Part shown: piece after piece, positions 15,372-24,454 of the stretch
Numbering within the stretch: position 1 is the stretch's first letter
Layout: every line of letters begins with the position of its first letter
NCBI GenBank assembly: GCA_017436705.1
Contig: JAFSCP010000036.1
Location: 1 to 64,000 of the forward strand
DNA: 64,000 nucleotides
Reading direction: 5' to 3'
Origin: Bacillota bacterium
Lineage (GTDB): Bacteria > Bacillota > Clostridia > Peptostreptococcales > Anaerovoracaceae
The notes under the pieces: model-generated
The model's database searches: none
What the model saw: only the letters and a program-made list of their open reading frames with translations
Told to the model about the DNA's origin: nothing
Made by a program: the position numbers and the translations under genes

Positions 15372-17129
15372 ATGGGTTTTAATTCAGGTGGGGCTACAAT
15401 TGAAGATCTTAAAAGCCAGATTAATATCGTTGATGTAATCGGGCGTGTTGTTCCTCTGAAAAGAGCAGGAGCCAACCATAAAGGCGTTTGTCCCTTCCAC
15501 AACGAGAAAACGCCGTCTTTTGTTGTTTCGGAGCAGAAGCAGATTTTTACATGTTTCGGCTGCGGCGCTACAGGAGATGTAATTGAATTTACCAAACGCT
15601 ACTACAACCTTGACTTCGGTGAAGCAGTTGAAAAACTGGCCAGGGAGCATGGAATCGAGCTTAAAAGTACCGGAAGCGGTGCAGGCAGCCAGGAAAGAGA
15701 AAAATTCTACGAAGTAAATAAAGAAGCGGCCAGATTTTTTTACAGAGCATTTACTGAAGGAAAGAACGCCGGCTACACATACATGAAAAAACGCGGCATT
15801 GACGATGCAATCCTTAAAAAATTCGGCATCGGTTACGCTGATGAAAGCTGGGACAGCCTTTACCAGTATTTCAAAGCTAAAGGCGTGGAGGAAAAAGTCC
15901 TTCTGGAACTAGGTCTTATTTCTGAAAAAAACGGCAAATATTATGATAAATTCAGAAACAGGGTTATCTTTCCCATCATCAATACCAACGGCAAGGTAAT
16001 AGGGTTCGGCGGCAGAGCAATCGGTGACGCAATGCCCAAGTACCTGAATTCCCCTGAAAACAGGGTTTTCCAGAAAAAAAATAATATCTACGCTCTGAAT
16101 ACCACCAAACAGGATGTGGGAAAAGAGGGTTACGCTATTTTAGTTGAAGGCTACATGGACGTTATTTCCCTTTATCAGGGAGGTGTACGGAATGTGGGTG
16201 CTTCGCTGGGAACAGCACTTACTGAAAATCAGGCCAAGCTGCTCAAGCGTTATACGCGGAATGTGGTGCTTTCATACGATGCTGACGAAGCCGGACAGAA
16301 TGCAGCGGTCAGAGGACTGGAAGTTCTAGGGGCTGAAGATATAAAAGTAAAGGTTCTTCACGTGACAGACGGTAAGGACCCGGATGAATATATAAAGAAA
16401 AACGGCAGGGAAGCTTTCCTCAGACTGGTTGACGGAGCACTGCCGATGATTGATTACAAGTTAAATACAGCCAGACGCGGACTGAATCTTTCGACAGAGG
16501 ACGGAAAGATTGATTACATGAAAAAAGCCTCGGAGATTCTTAAGACTCTCAGTCCGACTGCAGCTGATATTTATATAAAAAAATTGTCTGGTGACCTGAA
16601 AATTGCTGAGGGTGCAATAAGAATGGAAATCTTAGGCAATAATAATATGGGAGAGACTCAGACCGTCAGAAGGCGGCCGGTAAAAGAGGAAACTGCTTCA
16701 GAGTTTTCAAGTCTGGAAGCAACAATCTTTAAAGTTCTCCTTGTAAATCCTTATTTCTCAGAAAAACTTCTGGAAAATGAGGACATTATCCAGAGCACTC
16801 TGGGTAAAAAAATCGAAAATATTATGTTCGAAAAATATGGTCTGAACGGTGGTTTTGAACTTGGGGACATAATGGACAGTCTGGAACCTGATGAAAGCCA
16901 GCAGTTCGCAGCAGCCCTTGAAAAAATAATAGTTGCAGGCAATGAAGAACAGGTTTTCGATGAATGTATTAAAAAATGGAAGCTTAATAATGCAGTCAGA
17001 AAAGAGCAGGAGATAATTGACCGACTGGCTCTGGCTGACGAAGACAATAACAGTGATTCAATAAAAGAGCTGACAGCTGAACTGTTGAAGGTTCAGAAGG
17101 AAATTAACTCGTTTGGGGGAAGAAAATAA
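15372..17129 (+). CDS. dnaG: DNA primase
   Basis: A 585-residue primase that lays RNA primers at the replication fork. The N-terminal CHC2 zinc finger is [11 protein letters not shown] followed by [11 protein letters not shown]. The central TOPRIM domain has [14 protein letters not shown] and SYDADEAGQ. The C-terminal ~150 residues form the less conserved helicase-binding region. The start has a GGGAG site 7 bases upstream. The stop overlaps the rpoD start (TAATG), giving the classic macromolecular-synthesis pair dnaG-rpoD. About 100 A+T-rich bases precede it, with no clear promoter at correct spacing. Confidence 0.97.
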   Translation: MGFNSGGATIEDLKSQINIVDVIGRVVPLKRAGANHKGVCPFHNEKTPSFVVSEQKQIFTCFGCGATGDVIEFTKRYYNLDFGEAVEKLAREHGIELKSTGSGAGSQEREKFYEVNKEAARFFYRAFTEGKNAGYTYMKKRGIDDAILKKFGIGYADESWDSLYQYFKAKGVEEKVLLELGLISEKNGKYYDKFRNRVIFPIINTNGKVIGFGGRAIGDAMPKYLNSPENRVFQKKNNIYALNTTKQDVGKEGYAILVEGYMDVISLYQGGVRNVGASLGTALTENQAKLLKRYTRNVVLSYDADEAGQNAAVRGLEVLGAEDIKVKVLHVTDGKDPDEYIKKNGREAFLRLVDGALPMIDYKLNTARRGLNLSTEDGKIDYMKKASEILKTLSPTAADIYIKKLSGDLKIAEGAIRMEILGNNNMGETQTVRRRPVKEETASEFSSLEATIFKVLLVNPYFSEKLLENEDIIQSTLGKKIENIMFEKYGLNGGFELGDIMDSLEPDESQQFAAALEKIIVAGNEEQVFDECIKKWKLNNAVRKEQEIIDRLALADEDNNSDSIKELTAELLKVQKEINSFGGRK

Positions 17130-18319
17130 TGACAGCAGAAGACAACAAAAAATTTAATGCAAACAATATTGAAAATGGTGAGGCAGTAATGTCACCTGCA
17201 GAAAAAAAGCAGGAACTTCTCAACATTCTTGTTGAAAAGGCAAAGGCAAACAAGAGCAAGCTTACTTACTCTGCAATTGCTGACGTACTGGATGCTACAG
17301 ATCTGGACAAAAATCAGATGGACGACATCTATGATGCCCTTATTTCCAAGGATATCGAAATTGTGTCAGAACATGAACCTGATGATTTTGATGTGCTTCT
17401 CAACGAAGATATTGATCTTACTGAAGACCCTGATATCATCATGGATGAATCTGCCGATATCGATCTGGATGCAAGTATTCCTAAGGGAATTGCGGTTGAT
17501 GACCCTGTAAGAATGTACCTGAAGGAAATCGGTAAAGTTCCTCTTCTTTCCGCAGACGAAGAAATTGAACTTGCGAAGAGAATGGAGCAGGGCGATGAAG
17601 CTGCAAAGAAAAGACTATGCGAAGCTAACCTGAGACTGGTAGTAAGTATCGCAAAGAGATATGTCGGCCGCGGAATGCTTTTCCTCGACCTGATTCAGGA
17701 AGGTAATCTGGGTCTTATCAAGGCGGTGGACAAGTTCGACTACACCAAGGGTTACAAGTTCTCCACATATGCTACATGGTGGATCAGACAGGCAATCACA
17801 CGTTCCATCGCTGACCAGGCAAGAACCATCAGAATTCCTGTTCACATGGTAGAAACAATCAACAAGCTTATCAGAGTATCCCGTCAGCTCCTTCAGACTT
17901 ACGGACGTGAACCATCCCCTGAAGAAATCGCTGAAGAAATGGGTATCTCAGTAGATAAAGTAAGAGAAATCCAGAAGATTGCACAGGAACCTGTGTCACT
18001 GGAAACTCCTATCGGCGAAGAAGAAGACAGCCATCTTGGCGACTTTATTCCGGATGAAGATGTTCCTGCACCGGCAGAAGCTGCGGCTTTCTCAATGCTC
18101 AAGGAACAGCTGGTTGAAGTTCTGGATACTCTCACAGAAAGAGAACAGAAAGTTCTCAAGCTCAGATTCGGTCTTGAAGACGGCAGAGCAAGAACTCTTG
18201 AAGAAGTTGGTAAAGAGTTCGACGTTACACGTGAACGTATCAGACAGATTGAAGCAAAAGCTCTCCGTAAGCTTCGTCACCCAAGCAGAAGCAAGAAGTT
18301 AAAGGATTACTTAGAATAA
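17129..18319 (+). CDS. rpoD: RNA polymerase primary sigma factor (SigA/RpoD)
   Basis: A 396-residue housekeeping sigma factor. Region 1.1 and an acidic linker occupy the first ~125 residues. Region 1.2 reads [21 protein letters not shown]. Region 2 includes [31 protein letters not shown] and the -10-melting [16 protein letters not shown]. Region 4 ends [20 protein letters not shown], the -35-binding helix. Start and stop both overlap neighbours as TAATG. Promoters seen in this window (TTGnnn-17-TAnnnT) fit recognition by this factor. Confidence 0.98.
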   Translation: MTAEDNKKFNANNIENGEAVMSPAEKKQELLNILVEKAKANKSKLTYSAIADVLDATDLDKNQMDDIYDALISKDIEIVSEHEPDDFDVLLNEDIDLTEDPDIIMDESADIDLDASIPKGIAVDDPVRMYLKEIGKVPLLSADEEIELAKRMEQGDEAAKKRLCEANLRLVVSIAKRYVGRGMLFLDLIQEGNLGLIKAVDKFDYTKGYKFSTYATWWIRQAITRSIADQARTIRIPVHMVETINKLIRVSRQLLQTYGREPSPEEIAEEMGISVDKVREIQKIAQEPVSLETPIGEEEDSHLGDFIPDEDVPAPAEAAAFSMLKEQLVEVLDTLTEREQKVLKLRFGLEDGRARTLEEVGKEFDVTRERIRQIEAKALRKLRHPSRSKKLKDYLE

Positions 18320-19023
18320 TGGTAAAATTAACACCAAGATTAAAAACAATTGCAGATGAAATAAAAGCAGGAGAAACCATGGCGGACATTGGCACCGATC
18401 ATGGTTTTCTGCCTATTTATCTTTGGGAAGCAGGAATCAGCCCTCATGTCATCATGGCCGATATCAGCCGCGGGTCTCTGGACAAAGCCAGAGATAACTG
18501 CGAAATGCTCCATCCGGACAAGGAATTTGATCTGAGACTTGGGTCCGGCATCGAGGTTCTTGAAAACGGGGAAGTTGATGCGGTCGCAATCGCCGGTATG
18601 GGCGGAATTCTTATGACTGAGATTCTGGGAGCAGACTTCGAAAAGGCTCATTCCTTCAAACGGCTGATTCTCCAGCCACGCAACCATGTGGGTAAACTGC
18701 GTTACTGGCTGCTGAACAATGGCTTCAAAATTGTAAATGAGCAGCTGGTCCGTGAAGGCAAGTTCATCTGCGAGATACTTACAGTTGAGCCTAAGGAAGT
18801 TGCTGTATCCATGAATCAGGATGAAGATGATATTGAATATCAGTATCCACACACTCTTATAAAATTTAAAAATGATCTGACTGAGGAATATCTGCAGCGC
18901 AAGCTGAATCTTGAAAGACAGGTTCTGCGCAGTATGGCAATGGGCAGTCAGACGACAGAAGCGCAGCTTAAACGTGCTGAATACAGAATTGAATATCTGG
19001 AATACCTTTTAAGGAGGTTGTAA
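18319..19023 (+). CDS. trmK: tRNA (adenine(22)-N1)-methyltransferase
   Basis: A 234-residue class I SAM-dependent methyltransferase of the TrmK family, which makes m1A22 in tRNA, mainly Ser and Tyr types. The SAM motif is ADIGTDHGFLPIYL, followed by acidic MADIS. The catalytic-region AIAGMGGILM and the LQPRNHVGKLRYWL stretch are typical. The C-terminal 70 residues are a coiled coil, as in B. subtilis TrmK. It sits directly after rpoD and before the Nif3-like gene, the same neighbours as in B. subtilis (sigA, yqfN, yqfO). Confidence 0.92.
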   Translation: MVKLTPRLKTIADEIKAGETMADIGTDHGFLPIYLWEAGISPHVIMADISRGSLDKARDNCEMLHPDKEFDLRLGSGIEVLENGEVDAVAIAGMGGILMTEILGADFEKAHSFKRLILQPRNHVGKLRYWLLNNGFKIVNEQLVREGKFICEILTVEPKEVAVSMNQDEDDIEYQYPHTLIKFKNDLTEEYLQRKLNLERQVLRSMAMGSQTTEAQLKRAEYRIEYLEYLLRRL

Positions 19024-19025
19024 GG

Positions 19026-19808
19026 ATGATGAATATTAATGAATTTATAGCTGAAGTTGAAAAAATCGCTCCTCTTGAGCTGCAGGAAGAGTGGGACAAC
19101 TCCGGCTGGCAGATAAAGCTCACCAATGGTGATATTTCAAAGGTTATGGTAGCTCTGGAAGTAAACGGTGAAGTTGTCAGGGAAGCAGTAAACCAGAAAG
19201 CAGACCTGCTGCTTGTCCACCATCCCCTTATTTTCGGCAAAATTGCAAGAGTTGACAATAACAATATTACGGGAAAGCTTATAATTGAGCTGATAAAGCA
19301 TGGAATCAGCGTATATTCCACTCACACACCTTTTGACAAGTGTGCCGGTGGTAATAACGATTACCTGGGTAAGGTCCTCGGACTGGAGAATGTGCAGGTG
19401 ATGGAAGCTGATTTTACCGGACTTTGCAGAACAGGTATGGTCAGCGGTGAAGGCATGAGTGCTTCTGAGTTTATCGGACATGCAGCCAAGGCACTTAAGA
19501 TTGACAAAAAATTCTTTAATTATGCCGGCTCAATTGATGCGAAGATCAAAAAATGCGGCTGGTGTACCGGAGCAGGTGCAGAGTTCCTTAAAGCAGCAAA
19601 GATAACAGGCTGCGACCTGTTTATTACCGGCGACCTGAAGTACCATGCGGCCCAGGAAGCAAGAGAAACCGGAATCAACGTTCTTGACTGCGGGCACTTT
19701 GGTACAGAACAGATTTTCTGTGAAAATATGCTCACGCTTCTTGACAATCTGCCAGAAATTGATATAATTCAATGCGGTGTGGATTTGAATCCTTTCACTG
19801 CAATTTAG
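19026..19808 (+). CDS. Nif3-like dinuclear metal centre hexameric protein (YqfO family)
   Basis: A 260-residue protein of the Nif3/YqfO family, which forms hexameric rings with two metals per subunit. Metal ligands are visible as LLLVHHPLIFG and the C-terminal DCGHFGTEQ. STHTPFDKCAGGNND is the other conserved segment. The insert domain of the longer Bacillus form is absent. A role as a GTP cyclohydrolase-like or scaffold enzyme has been suggested for the family but is not settled. It starts at tandem ATGs (19026 and 19029), two bases after trmK, with AAGGAGG in the trmK 3' end. Confidence 0.9.
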   Translation: MMNINEFIAEVEKIAPLELQEEWDNSGWQIKLTNGDISKVMVALEVNGEVVREAVNQKADLLLVHHPLIFGKIARVDNNNITGKLIIELIKHGISVYSTHTPFDKCAGGNNDYLGKVLGLENVQVMEADFTGLCRTGMVSGEGMSASEFIGHAAKALKIDKKFFNYAGSIDAKIKKCGWCTGAGAEFLKAAKITGCDLFITGDLKYHAAQEARETGINVLDCGHFGTEQIFCENMLTLLDNLPEIDIIQCGVDLNPFTAI

Positions 19809-19831
19809 ACATCACAGGGGGGACATTAAAG

Positions 19832-19945
19832 ATGAAAAAAGCAATGAAAGCTGAAACCAAGCGCAGAATAATGCAGGTCGTTGTAGTCCTGCTGATTGCA
19901 GCTGTTGTGATTACATACAGCATCAGCTTCATAGGGTATTTATAG
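19832..19945 (+). CDS. Small single-span membrane protein (37 residues)
   Basis: ATG at 19832, preceded by GGGGGGAC eight bases upstream, and TAG at 19943-19945. The product has a basic N-terminus (MKKAMKAETKRRIMQ) and one hydrophobic helix (VVVVLLIAAVVITYSISFIG). This layout resembles the short DUF4044/Prli42-type membrane peptides of Firmicutes, where Listeria Prli42 anchors the stressosome. The likeness is in size and pattern only; no partner is seen here. It lies between the Nif3-like gene and rnpB, in the same direction. Confidence 0.6.
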   Translation: MKKAMKAETKRRIMQVVVVLLIAAVVITYSISFIGYL

Positions 19946-19971
19946 TGGATAATAACTAAATATAGTTTAAA

Positions 19972-20319
19972 TTCTGGGTAGAGCAGACGGTCGCGTGCCG
20001 AAAGGTATGAGGAAAGTCCGGGCTCCGCAGGGCAAGGGTGCCAGATAACGTCTGGCGTAGGTAACTATAGGGAAAGTGCAACAGAAACATTCCGCCGAAA
20101 CAGTACGGCTGTGGTAAGGTTGAAATGGTGAGGTAAGAGCTCACCGGCAGTATGGAGACATGCTGGCCGTGTAAACCCCACCCGGAGCAAGACCAAATAG
20201 GGATTAAGGGTGGCTGCCCGTCACCTCCCGGTAAGGTAGGTTGCTAGAGCTTGCCGGCGACGGCAAGTCGAGAAAGATGATCGTTTAATACAGAACCCGG
20301 CTTATAGCTCTGCCCGGAT
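19972..20319 (+). ncRNA. rnpB: RNase P RNA, bacterial class A
   Basis: The catalytic RNA of RNase P, which trims tRNA 5' ends. The conserved core is clear: GAGGAAAGTCCGGGCTCC near the 5' end (about 20010), the GGTAACTATAGGG region and the 3' segment AGAAAGATGATCGTTT. Helix P1 closes between TCTGGGTAGAGC (19973-19984) and GCTCTGCCCGGA (20307-20318). The RNA is about 348 nt, as expected. It fills the gap between the small membrane protein and prfC and ends at a terminator. Exact ends are estimated from P1. Confidence 0.95.
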
Positions 20320-20330
20320 TTATAAAGTAA

Positions 20331-20358
20331 AAAAACTCCTCAGCGATGAGGAGTTTTT
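20331..20358. terminator. Bidirectional terminator between rnpB and prfC
   Basis: Perfect 12-pair stem 20331-20342 / 20347-20358 (AAAAACTCCTCA with TGAGGAGTTTTT), loop GCGA. The A and T ends make it work in both directions, for rnpB on plus and prfC on minus. Confidence 0.9.
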
Positions 20359-20372
20359 CAATATACAAAAAT

Positions 20373-21965
20373 TTAATATTGTTTAACATCAAGTGCTTCA
20401 ACAAGTCTGATATCAGTGTGCTTGTCTGAGAAGTACTGCAGTGTGAACTGGTTAGCGAAGATGATGATTGGTCTGCGGAAGTGGTCAAATACCAGCATCT
20501 GACGTGAGTCAAGCTTGTCTTTGAGCTTTTCAATTCCGTCTGTGTCGTCAGGGTCCATGTCAACCCATCTTGCTACGCTGAAGTCCAGTCGGTCCATACG
20601 GATGTCCGCGTTGTATTCGTTCTTCAGTCTGTATTCAAAAACTTCAAACTGGAGCTGGCCGACAGCACCGATAATAACTTCGTTGTACTGGTTTCTGTAA
20701 ACCTGAATTGCACCTTCCTGAGCAAGCTGGTCAACGCCTTTCTGGAACTGCTTTGCTTTCATGGAGTTCTTAGGGGTTACCATTGCAAAGAGTTCAGGAG
20801 GGAAGGTTGGCAGCGGTTCGAAGAAAAGGGGTTCCTTGCGGTCTGTGAGCGTGTCACCGATCTGATAGTTTCCTGTATCATAGATACCGATGATATCTCC
20901 GGCGATGGCTGTTTCAACGTTTTCGCGTTCGTTTGCCATCATCATTGTAGACTGGGCAAGCTTCATTTCTTTACCTGTTCTGGAAAGCTTAACGGTCATG
21001 CCTCTTTCGAATGTACCGGAGCAGATTCTGAAGAACGCAAGTCTGTCTCTGTGAGCAGGGTTCATGTTTGCCTGAATCTTGAAAATGAATCCGCTGAAGA
21101 AATCATCCTCAGGATTTATTTCTCCTTCAGTAGTCTTACGCGGACCTGGAGCAGGGGACATATCGAGGAAGTGGTTCAGGAAAGAAACTGTACCGAAGTC
21201 AGCAAGTGCTGAACCGAAGAAAACAGGTGAAAGCTTACCTTTGGAGATAAGGTCCATATCAAATTCATTGCCCGCGCCCTGGATAAGTTCGATTTCATCA
21301 CGGAGCTGGGAAAGGTTATAGCCTGCGATTTCGCCTTCAAGTTCAGGCCCGAAAACGCCGTCTTCGCCAAGCTGGATTGTTTTGCCGGCTTTGTAGAGGA
21401 TAACCTCATTTTTCATGATATCGTAGATACCTTCGAAGGTGAGACCGGAGCCGATAGGCCAGGTCACAGGTGTGGAAGGAAGTCCGAGAACGTCTTCGAG
21501 TTCCTGTACCAGATCGAACGGATCCTTGGTTTCACGGTCCATTTTGTTTACGAAAGTGAAAATAGGAATGCCTCTCATAGAGCATACCTTAAAGAGCTTT
21601 TTTGTCTGGGTTTCGATACCTTTGGCACCGTCGATAACCATTACCGCACTGTCTACGGAAGTAAGGATACGGTAAGTATCTTCACCGAAGTCATTGTGAC
21701 CAGGGGTGTCCATGATTGAAACCACTTTTCCGCGGTACTCAAACTGCATAACTGATGAAGTTACGGAGATACCTCTCTGCTTTTCAATTTCCATCCAGTC
21801 GGAAGTAGCAAACTTTGCGTTTCTTCTTGCTTTGACAGTTCCGGCTTCGCGGATTGCGCCGCCGTGGAGCAGAAGCTTTTCTGTAAGTGTAGTCTTACCA
21901 GCGTCCGGGTGGGAGATGATACCAAATATTCTTCTTGATTGAATTTCTTCGTGTCTGGTTGTCAT
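20373..21965 (-). CDS. prfC: Peptide chain release factor 3
   Basis: A 530-residue translational GTPase that removes RF1/RF2 from the ribosome after termination. G1 is GIISHPDAGKTTLTEK, G3 is DTPGHNDF and G4 is TFVNKMDR. The length and the C-terminal RF3 domain (LQFEVFEYRLKNEYNADIRM) separate it from EF-G and TypA. The start is the ATG at 21963-21965 (MTTRHEE) with AAAGGAAA upstream; the longer frame has no ribosome site. It is a single-gene unit, convergent with rnpB and divergent from the MATE exporter gene. Confidence 0.96.
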   Translation of the reverse strand: MTTRHEEIQSRRIFGIISHPDAGKTTLTEKLLLHGGAIREAGTVKARRNAKFATSDWMEIEKQRGISVTSSVMQFEYRGKVVSIMDTPGHNDFGEDTYRILTSVDSAVMVIDGAKGIETQTKKLFKVCSMRGIPIFTFVNKMDRETKDPFDLVQELEDVLGLPSTPVTWPIGSGLTFEGIYDIMKNEVILYKAGKTIQLGEDGVFGPELEGEIAGYNLSQLRDEIELIQGAGNEFDMDLISKGKLSPVFFGSALADFGTVSFLNHFLDMSPAPGPRKTTEGEINPEDDFFSGFIFKIQANMNPAHRDRLAFFRICSGTFERGMTVKLSRTGKEMKLAQSTMMMANERENVETAIAGDIIGIYDTGNYQIGDTLTDRKEPLFFEPLPTFPPELFAMVTPKNSMKAKQFQKGVDQLAQEGAIQVYRNQYNEVIIGAVGQLQFEVFEYRLKNEYNADIRMDRLDFSVARWVDMDPDDTDGIEKLKDKLDSRQMLVFDHFRRPIIIFANQFTLQYFSDKHTDIRLVEALDVKQY

Positions 21966-22056
21966 ATATTTTCCTTTCTTTCTCTTATGTGAAAAAGTTG
22001 ATTGCATAATAAAATAAGGCTCTGTAAAGAGTCACACATATATAATAACATAAATC

Positions 22057-22085
22057 TTGAATTTGTAAAGAATTTGTTATATAAT
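22057..22085 (+). promoter_or_regulatory. Sigma-A promoter for the MATE exporter gene
   Basis: TTGAAT (22057-22062), 17-base spacer, perfect TATAAT (22080-22085). The start codon follows at 22111. Confidence 0.7.
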
Positions 22086-22110
22086 AACATTTTACGAAAG
22101 AGAGGACATT

Positions 22111-23469
22111 ATGGAAGAAAAAGAACGTGTAAATAAAATGGGTACAATGCCCGTCAACAAACTGCTTTTCAACATGGCATGGCCGGCAATCCTGTCCATG
22201 ACCATCAATTCATTATATAACATTGTAGACAGTATTTTCGTTGCGCAGGTAAGTGAAGATGCACTGACTGCTGTATCTATTGTAACACCTGTACAGATGC
22301 TTATCATCGCGCTTTCTGTGGGCAGCGGCGTTGGTATCAACTCCCTTATTGCCAGAAGACTGGGTGCGCAGAGACAGGAAGAAGCAGATAAAGCTGCAAG
22401 CACCGGTCTGAGAATCGGTCTTATCAATTATCTGATTTTCCTTTTTATCGGTATTTTTGTGGCAGGACCCTTTGTTGCTGGATATGCTGAGCCAGGAACA
22501 TATATTTACGAAGCTGGTTGCCAGTATCTTTCTATTGTCTGCATAGGATCAGTTTTCATTCATATTCAGGTTGTAATTGAAAAGATTCTCCAGTCCACCG
22601 GTAATATGGTAGGACCTATGGCATGCAGCCTTACCGGCGCTGTTGTAAACATTGCACTGGACCCTGTGCTGATTTTCGGATGGTTCGGACTGCCTGAATT
22701 GGGCGTGGCAGGTGCAGCAGTTGCTACTGTTATCGGTCAGCTTGCAGGTCTGATGGTAGGAGTGACAATTCTCGTAAGAGGCGAGCATCTGGTAAACATC
22801 CAGATCAAAGGATTTAAAATTGACTGGAAAGTTGTCGGTGATATTTACAAAGTGGGTCTGCCTTCAATCGTAATGCAGTCCATTGCCTCAGTTATGACCA
22901 TAGGCTACAATGCAATTCTTGTAGGCTATTCAACAACTGCAGTAGCGGTTCTCGGAATATACTTCAAGATTCAGTCATTCGTGTTTATGCCTGTATTCGG
23001 TCTTAACCAGGGTGCAATGCCTATCATGGGTTACAATTATGGTGCCCGCGACAGAAAGCGCCTTATGGACACATACAAGGCGGCAATGGTGTTCGCAGTT
23101 ACAGTAATGTCTGTAGGCCTTATACTTTTCCAGACAGCACCAAACCATCTGCTGGGGATGTTTGATGCTTCACCTGAAATGCTTGAAATCGGTGTACCTG
23201 CACTGAGAATTATCAGTATCTGTTTCCTGCCTGCAGCCTTTGGTATTATCACAGGAACCTTATTCCAGGCCACAGGTCATGGTATCTACAGCCTTCTGGT
23301 TTCAATCATCAGACAGCTGCTGGGTATCCTTCCGCTGGCATTCATTCTCATCAGAATCGGCGGAGTAACTCTTTCATGGGCATCATTCCCACTGGCAGAA
23401 GTGCTGGGACTCACATACAGTGCTATTATGCTGAGACGACTTTACAACAAGGAAATAAAGACATTATAA
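22111..23469 (+). CDS. MATE family efflux transporter
   Basis: A 452-residue, 12-helix MATE-family antiporter that would export drugs or metabolites using sodium or proton gradients. It begins KLLFNMAWPAILSMTINSLYNIVDSIFVAQ, a classic first-helix signature. FVFMPVFGLNQGAMPIMGYNYGA is the repeated signature at the start of the second half. It has its own promoter, and its stop overlaps the stop of the convergent LysR gene by six bases. The substrate cannot be read from the sequence. Confidence 0.93.
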   Translation: MEEKERVNKMGTMPVNKLLFNMAWPAILSMTINSLYNIVDSIFVAQVSEDALTAVSIVTPVQMLIIALSVGSGVGINSLIARRLGAQRQEEADKAASTGLRIGLINYLIFLFIGIFVAGPFVAGYAEPGTYIYEAGCQYLSIVCIGSVFIHIQVVIEKILQSTGNMVGPMACSLTGAVVNIALDPVLIFGWFGLPELGVAGAAVATVIGQLAGLMVGVTILVRGEHLVNIQIKGFKIDWKVVGDIYKVGLPSIVMQSIASVMTIGYNAILVGYSTTAVAVLGIYFKIQSFVFMPVFGLNQGAMPIMGYNYGARDRKRLMDTYKAAMVFAVTVMSVGLILFQTAPNHLLGMFDASPEMLEIGVPALRIISICFLPAAFGIITGTLFQATGHGIYSLLVSIIRQLLGILPLAFILIRIGGVTLSWASFPLAEVLGLTYSAIMLRRLYNKEIKTL

Positions 23470-24327
23470 TTTTTGTGAAATAATATATTCAATGAAATCC
23501 CTGACTGAAGATGAAGCAGGGATTTTTTTGTTGTACAGAAGAAAAAGTCCTGTCTGGAGCCTTTCATCGGTAAAATGCCGGATAAGGTAATCTTCATTAC
23601 CGGCCATTGAAGCTGAGGCTGTACCAGGAACTATTGCCACACCCATCTTCCTTCTGGCCATAGAAAGCGCGGTGTGATTGTCCTGGCAAATATATCTGAA
23701 ATTAAGGTTCTGCATCCCGTCCGGCCAGTATTTTTTTATGTGGTTGTACCAGCGGCGTGTGATAATAAGCGGTATATGAACCATATCCTCAAGAGATGCA
23801 TCAGACTTTCTGCTTTCCAGAAATTCTTTTTTTCCGACGAAGGTAAGGGAATCGTCCGTGATTTTCAGTGAAACTACATCATCTGAAATTTCAAAGGGTG
23901 AGCGTACAAGTGCCATGTCCAGCAGACCTTTTTCCAGCATTTTGATATGCTCAAAACTTTCTTTTTCATGAATGGAAAAATTCATATTTTTTTCAGTGCA
24001 ATAACTGCTGATAATGTCCAGTGCGTAATCAGTGGAAGAGGTAACAATCCCTATATTTATTGTATCAGCAGATGGTTCGTGAAGTTCGGTGAGGATTGAT
24101 TCGCTGTACGAAATCAGCGAAAGCGCTTTTTTATATAAGAGTTCGCCTTTATCTGTAAGTCTGATACCGCGGGGAGTCCTTACAAAAAGCGTAACATTGA
24201 GTTCTTTTTCAAGAGCCTGCATCTGTTTGGAAAGCGGTGGCTGGGAAATGTGCAGCTCGGCTGCTGCTTTGAGAATTGAGCCGCATTCAGCCACGGTAAC
24301 AAAGTTCTTAAGTGTTTTAATATCCAT
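23464..24327 (-). CDS. LysR family transcriptional regulator
   Basis: A 287-residue LysR-type regulator. The N-terminal winged helix-turn-helix reads TLKNFVTVAECGSILKAAAELHISQPPLSKQMQALEKELNVTLFVRTPRGIRLT. The effector domain follows from about residue 90. It is divergent from the lactate-permease-family transporter 128 bases away, the usual LysR layout, so that transporter gene is the likely target. The ribosome site AGGAGG lies just before the start. The effector is unknown but may be the transported acid. Confidence 0.92.
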   Translation of the reverse strand: MDIKTLKNFVTVAECGSILKAAAELHISQPPLSKQMQALEKELNVTLFVRTPRGIRLTDKGELLYKKALSLISYSESILTELHEPSADTINIGIVTSSTDYALDIISSYCTEKNMNFSIHEKESFEHIKMLEKGLLDMALVRSPFEISDDVVSLKITDDSLTFVGKKEFLESRKSDASLEDMVHIPLIITRRWYNHIKKYWPDGMQNLNFRYICQDNHTALSMARRKMGVAIVPGTASASMAGNEDYLIRHFTDERLQTGLFLLYNKKIPASSSVRDFIEYIISQKL

Positions 24328-24364
24328 ATAGGTCCTCCTGTAATATAAGGATTATAACATATAC

Positions 24365-24403
24365 CGTAAATGAATAACAGATATATATTATATATATTTT
24401 ACG
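24365..24403. promoter_or_regulatory. Candidate LysR operator
   Basis: Inverted repeat CGTAAA (24365-24370) / TTTACG (24398-24403) around an A+T-only centre, between the divergent LysR and permease genes. The right arm coincides with the -35 of the permease promoter. Confidence 0.45.
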
Positions 24404-24426
24404 AATAATAAAAAACATGCTAAACT
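24398..24426 (+). promoter_or_regulatory. Weak promoter for the lactate-permease-family gene
   Basis: TTTACG (24398-24403), 17-base spacer, TAAACT (24421-24426). Both boxes are imperfect, consistent with a need for an activator. Confidence 0.45.
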
Positions 24427-24454
24427 CACAATATTGAAAGGAGACTGCTTTGAA

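Noticed and set aside
24380-24400. TATATA-rich stretch as a simple repeat or -10 array
   Set aside because: Better explained as the A+T centre of the inverted repeat between divergent genes.
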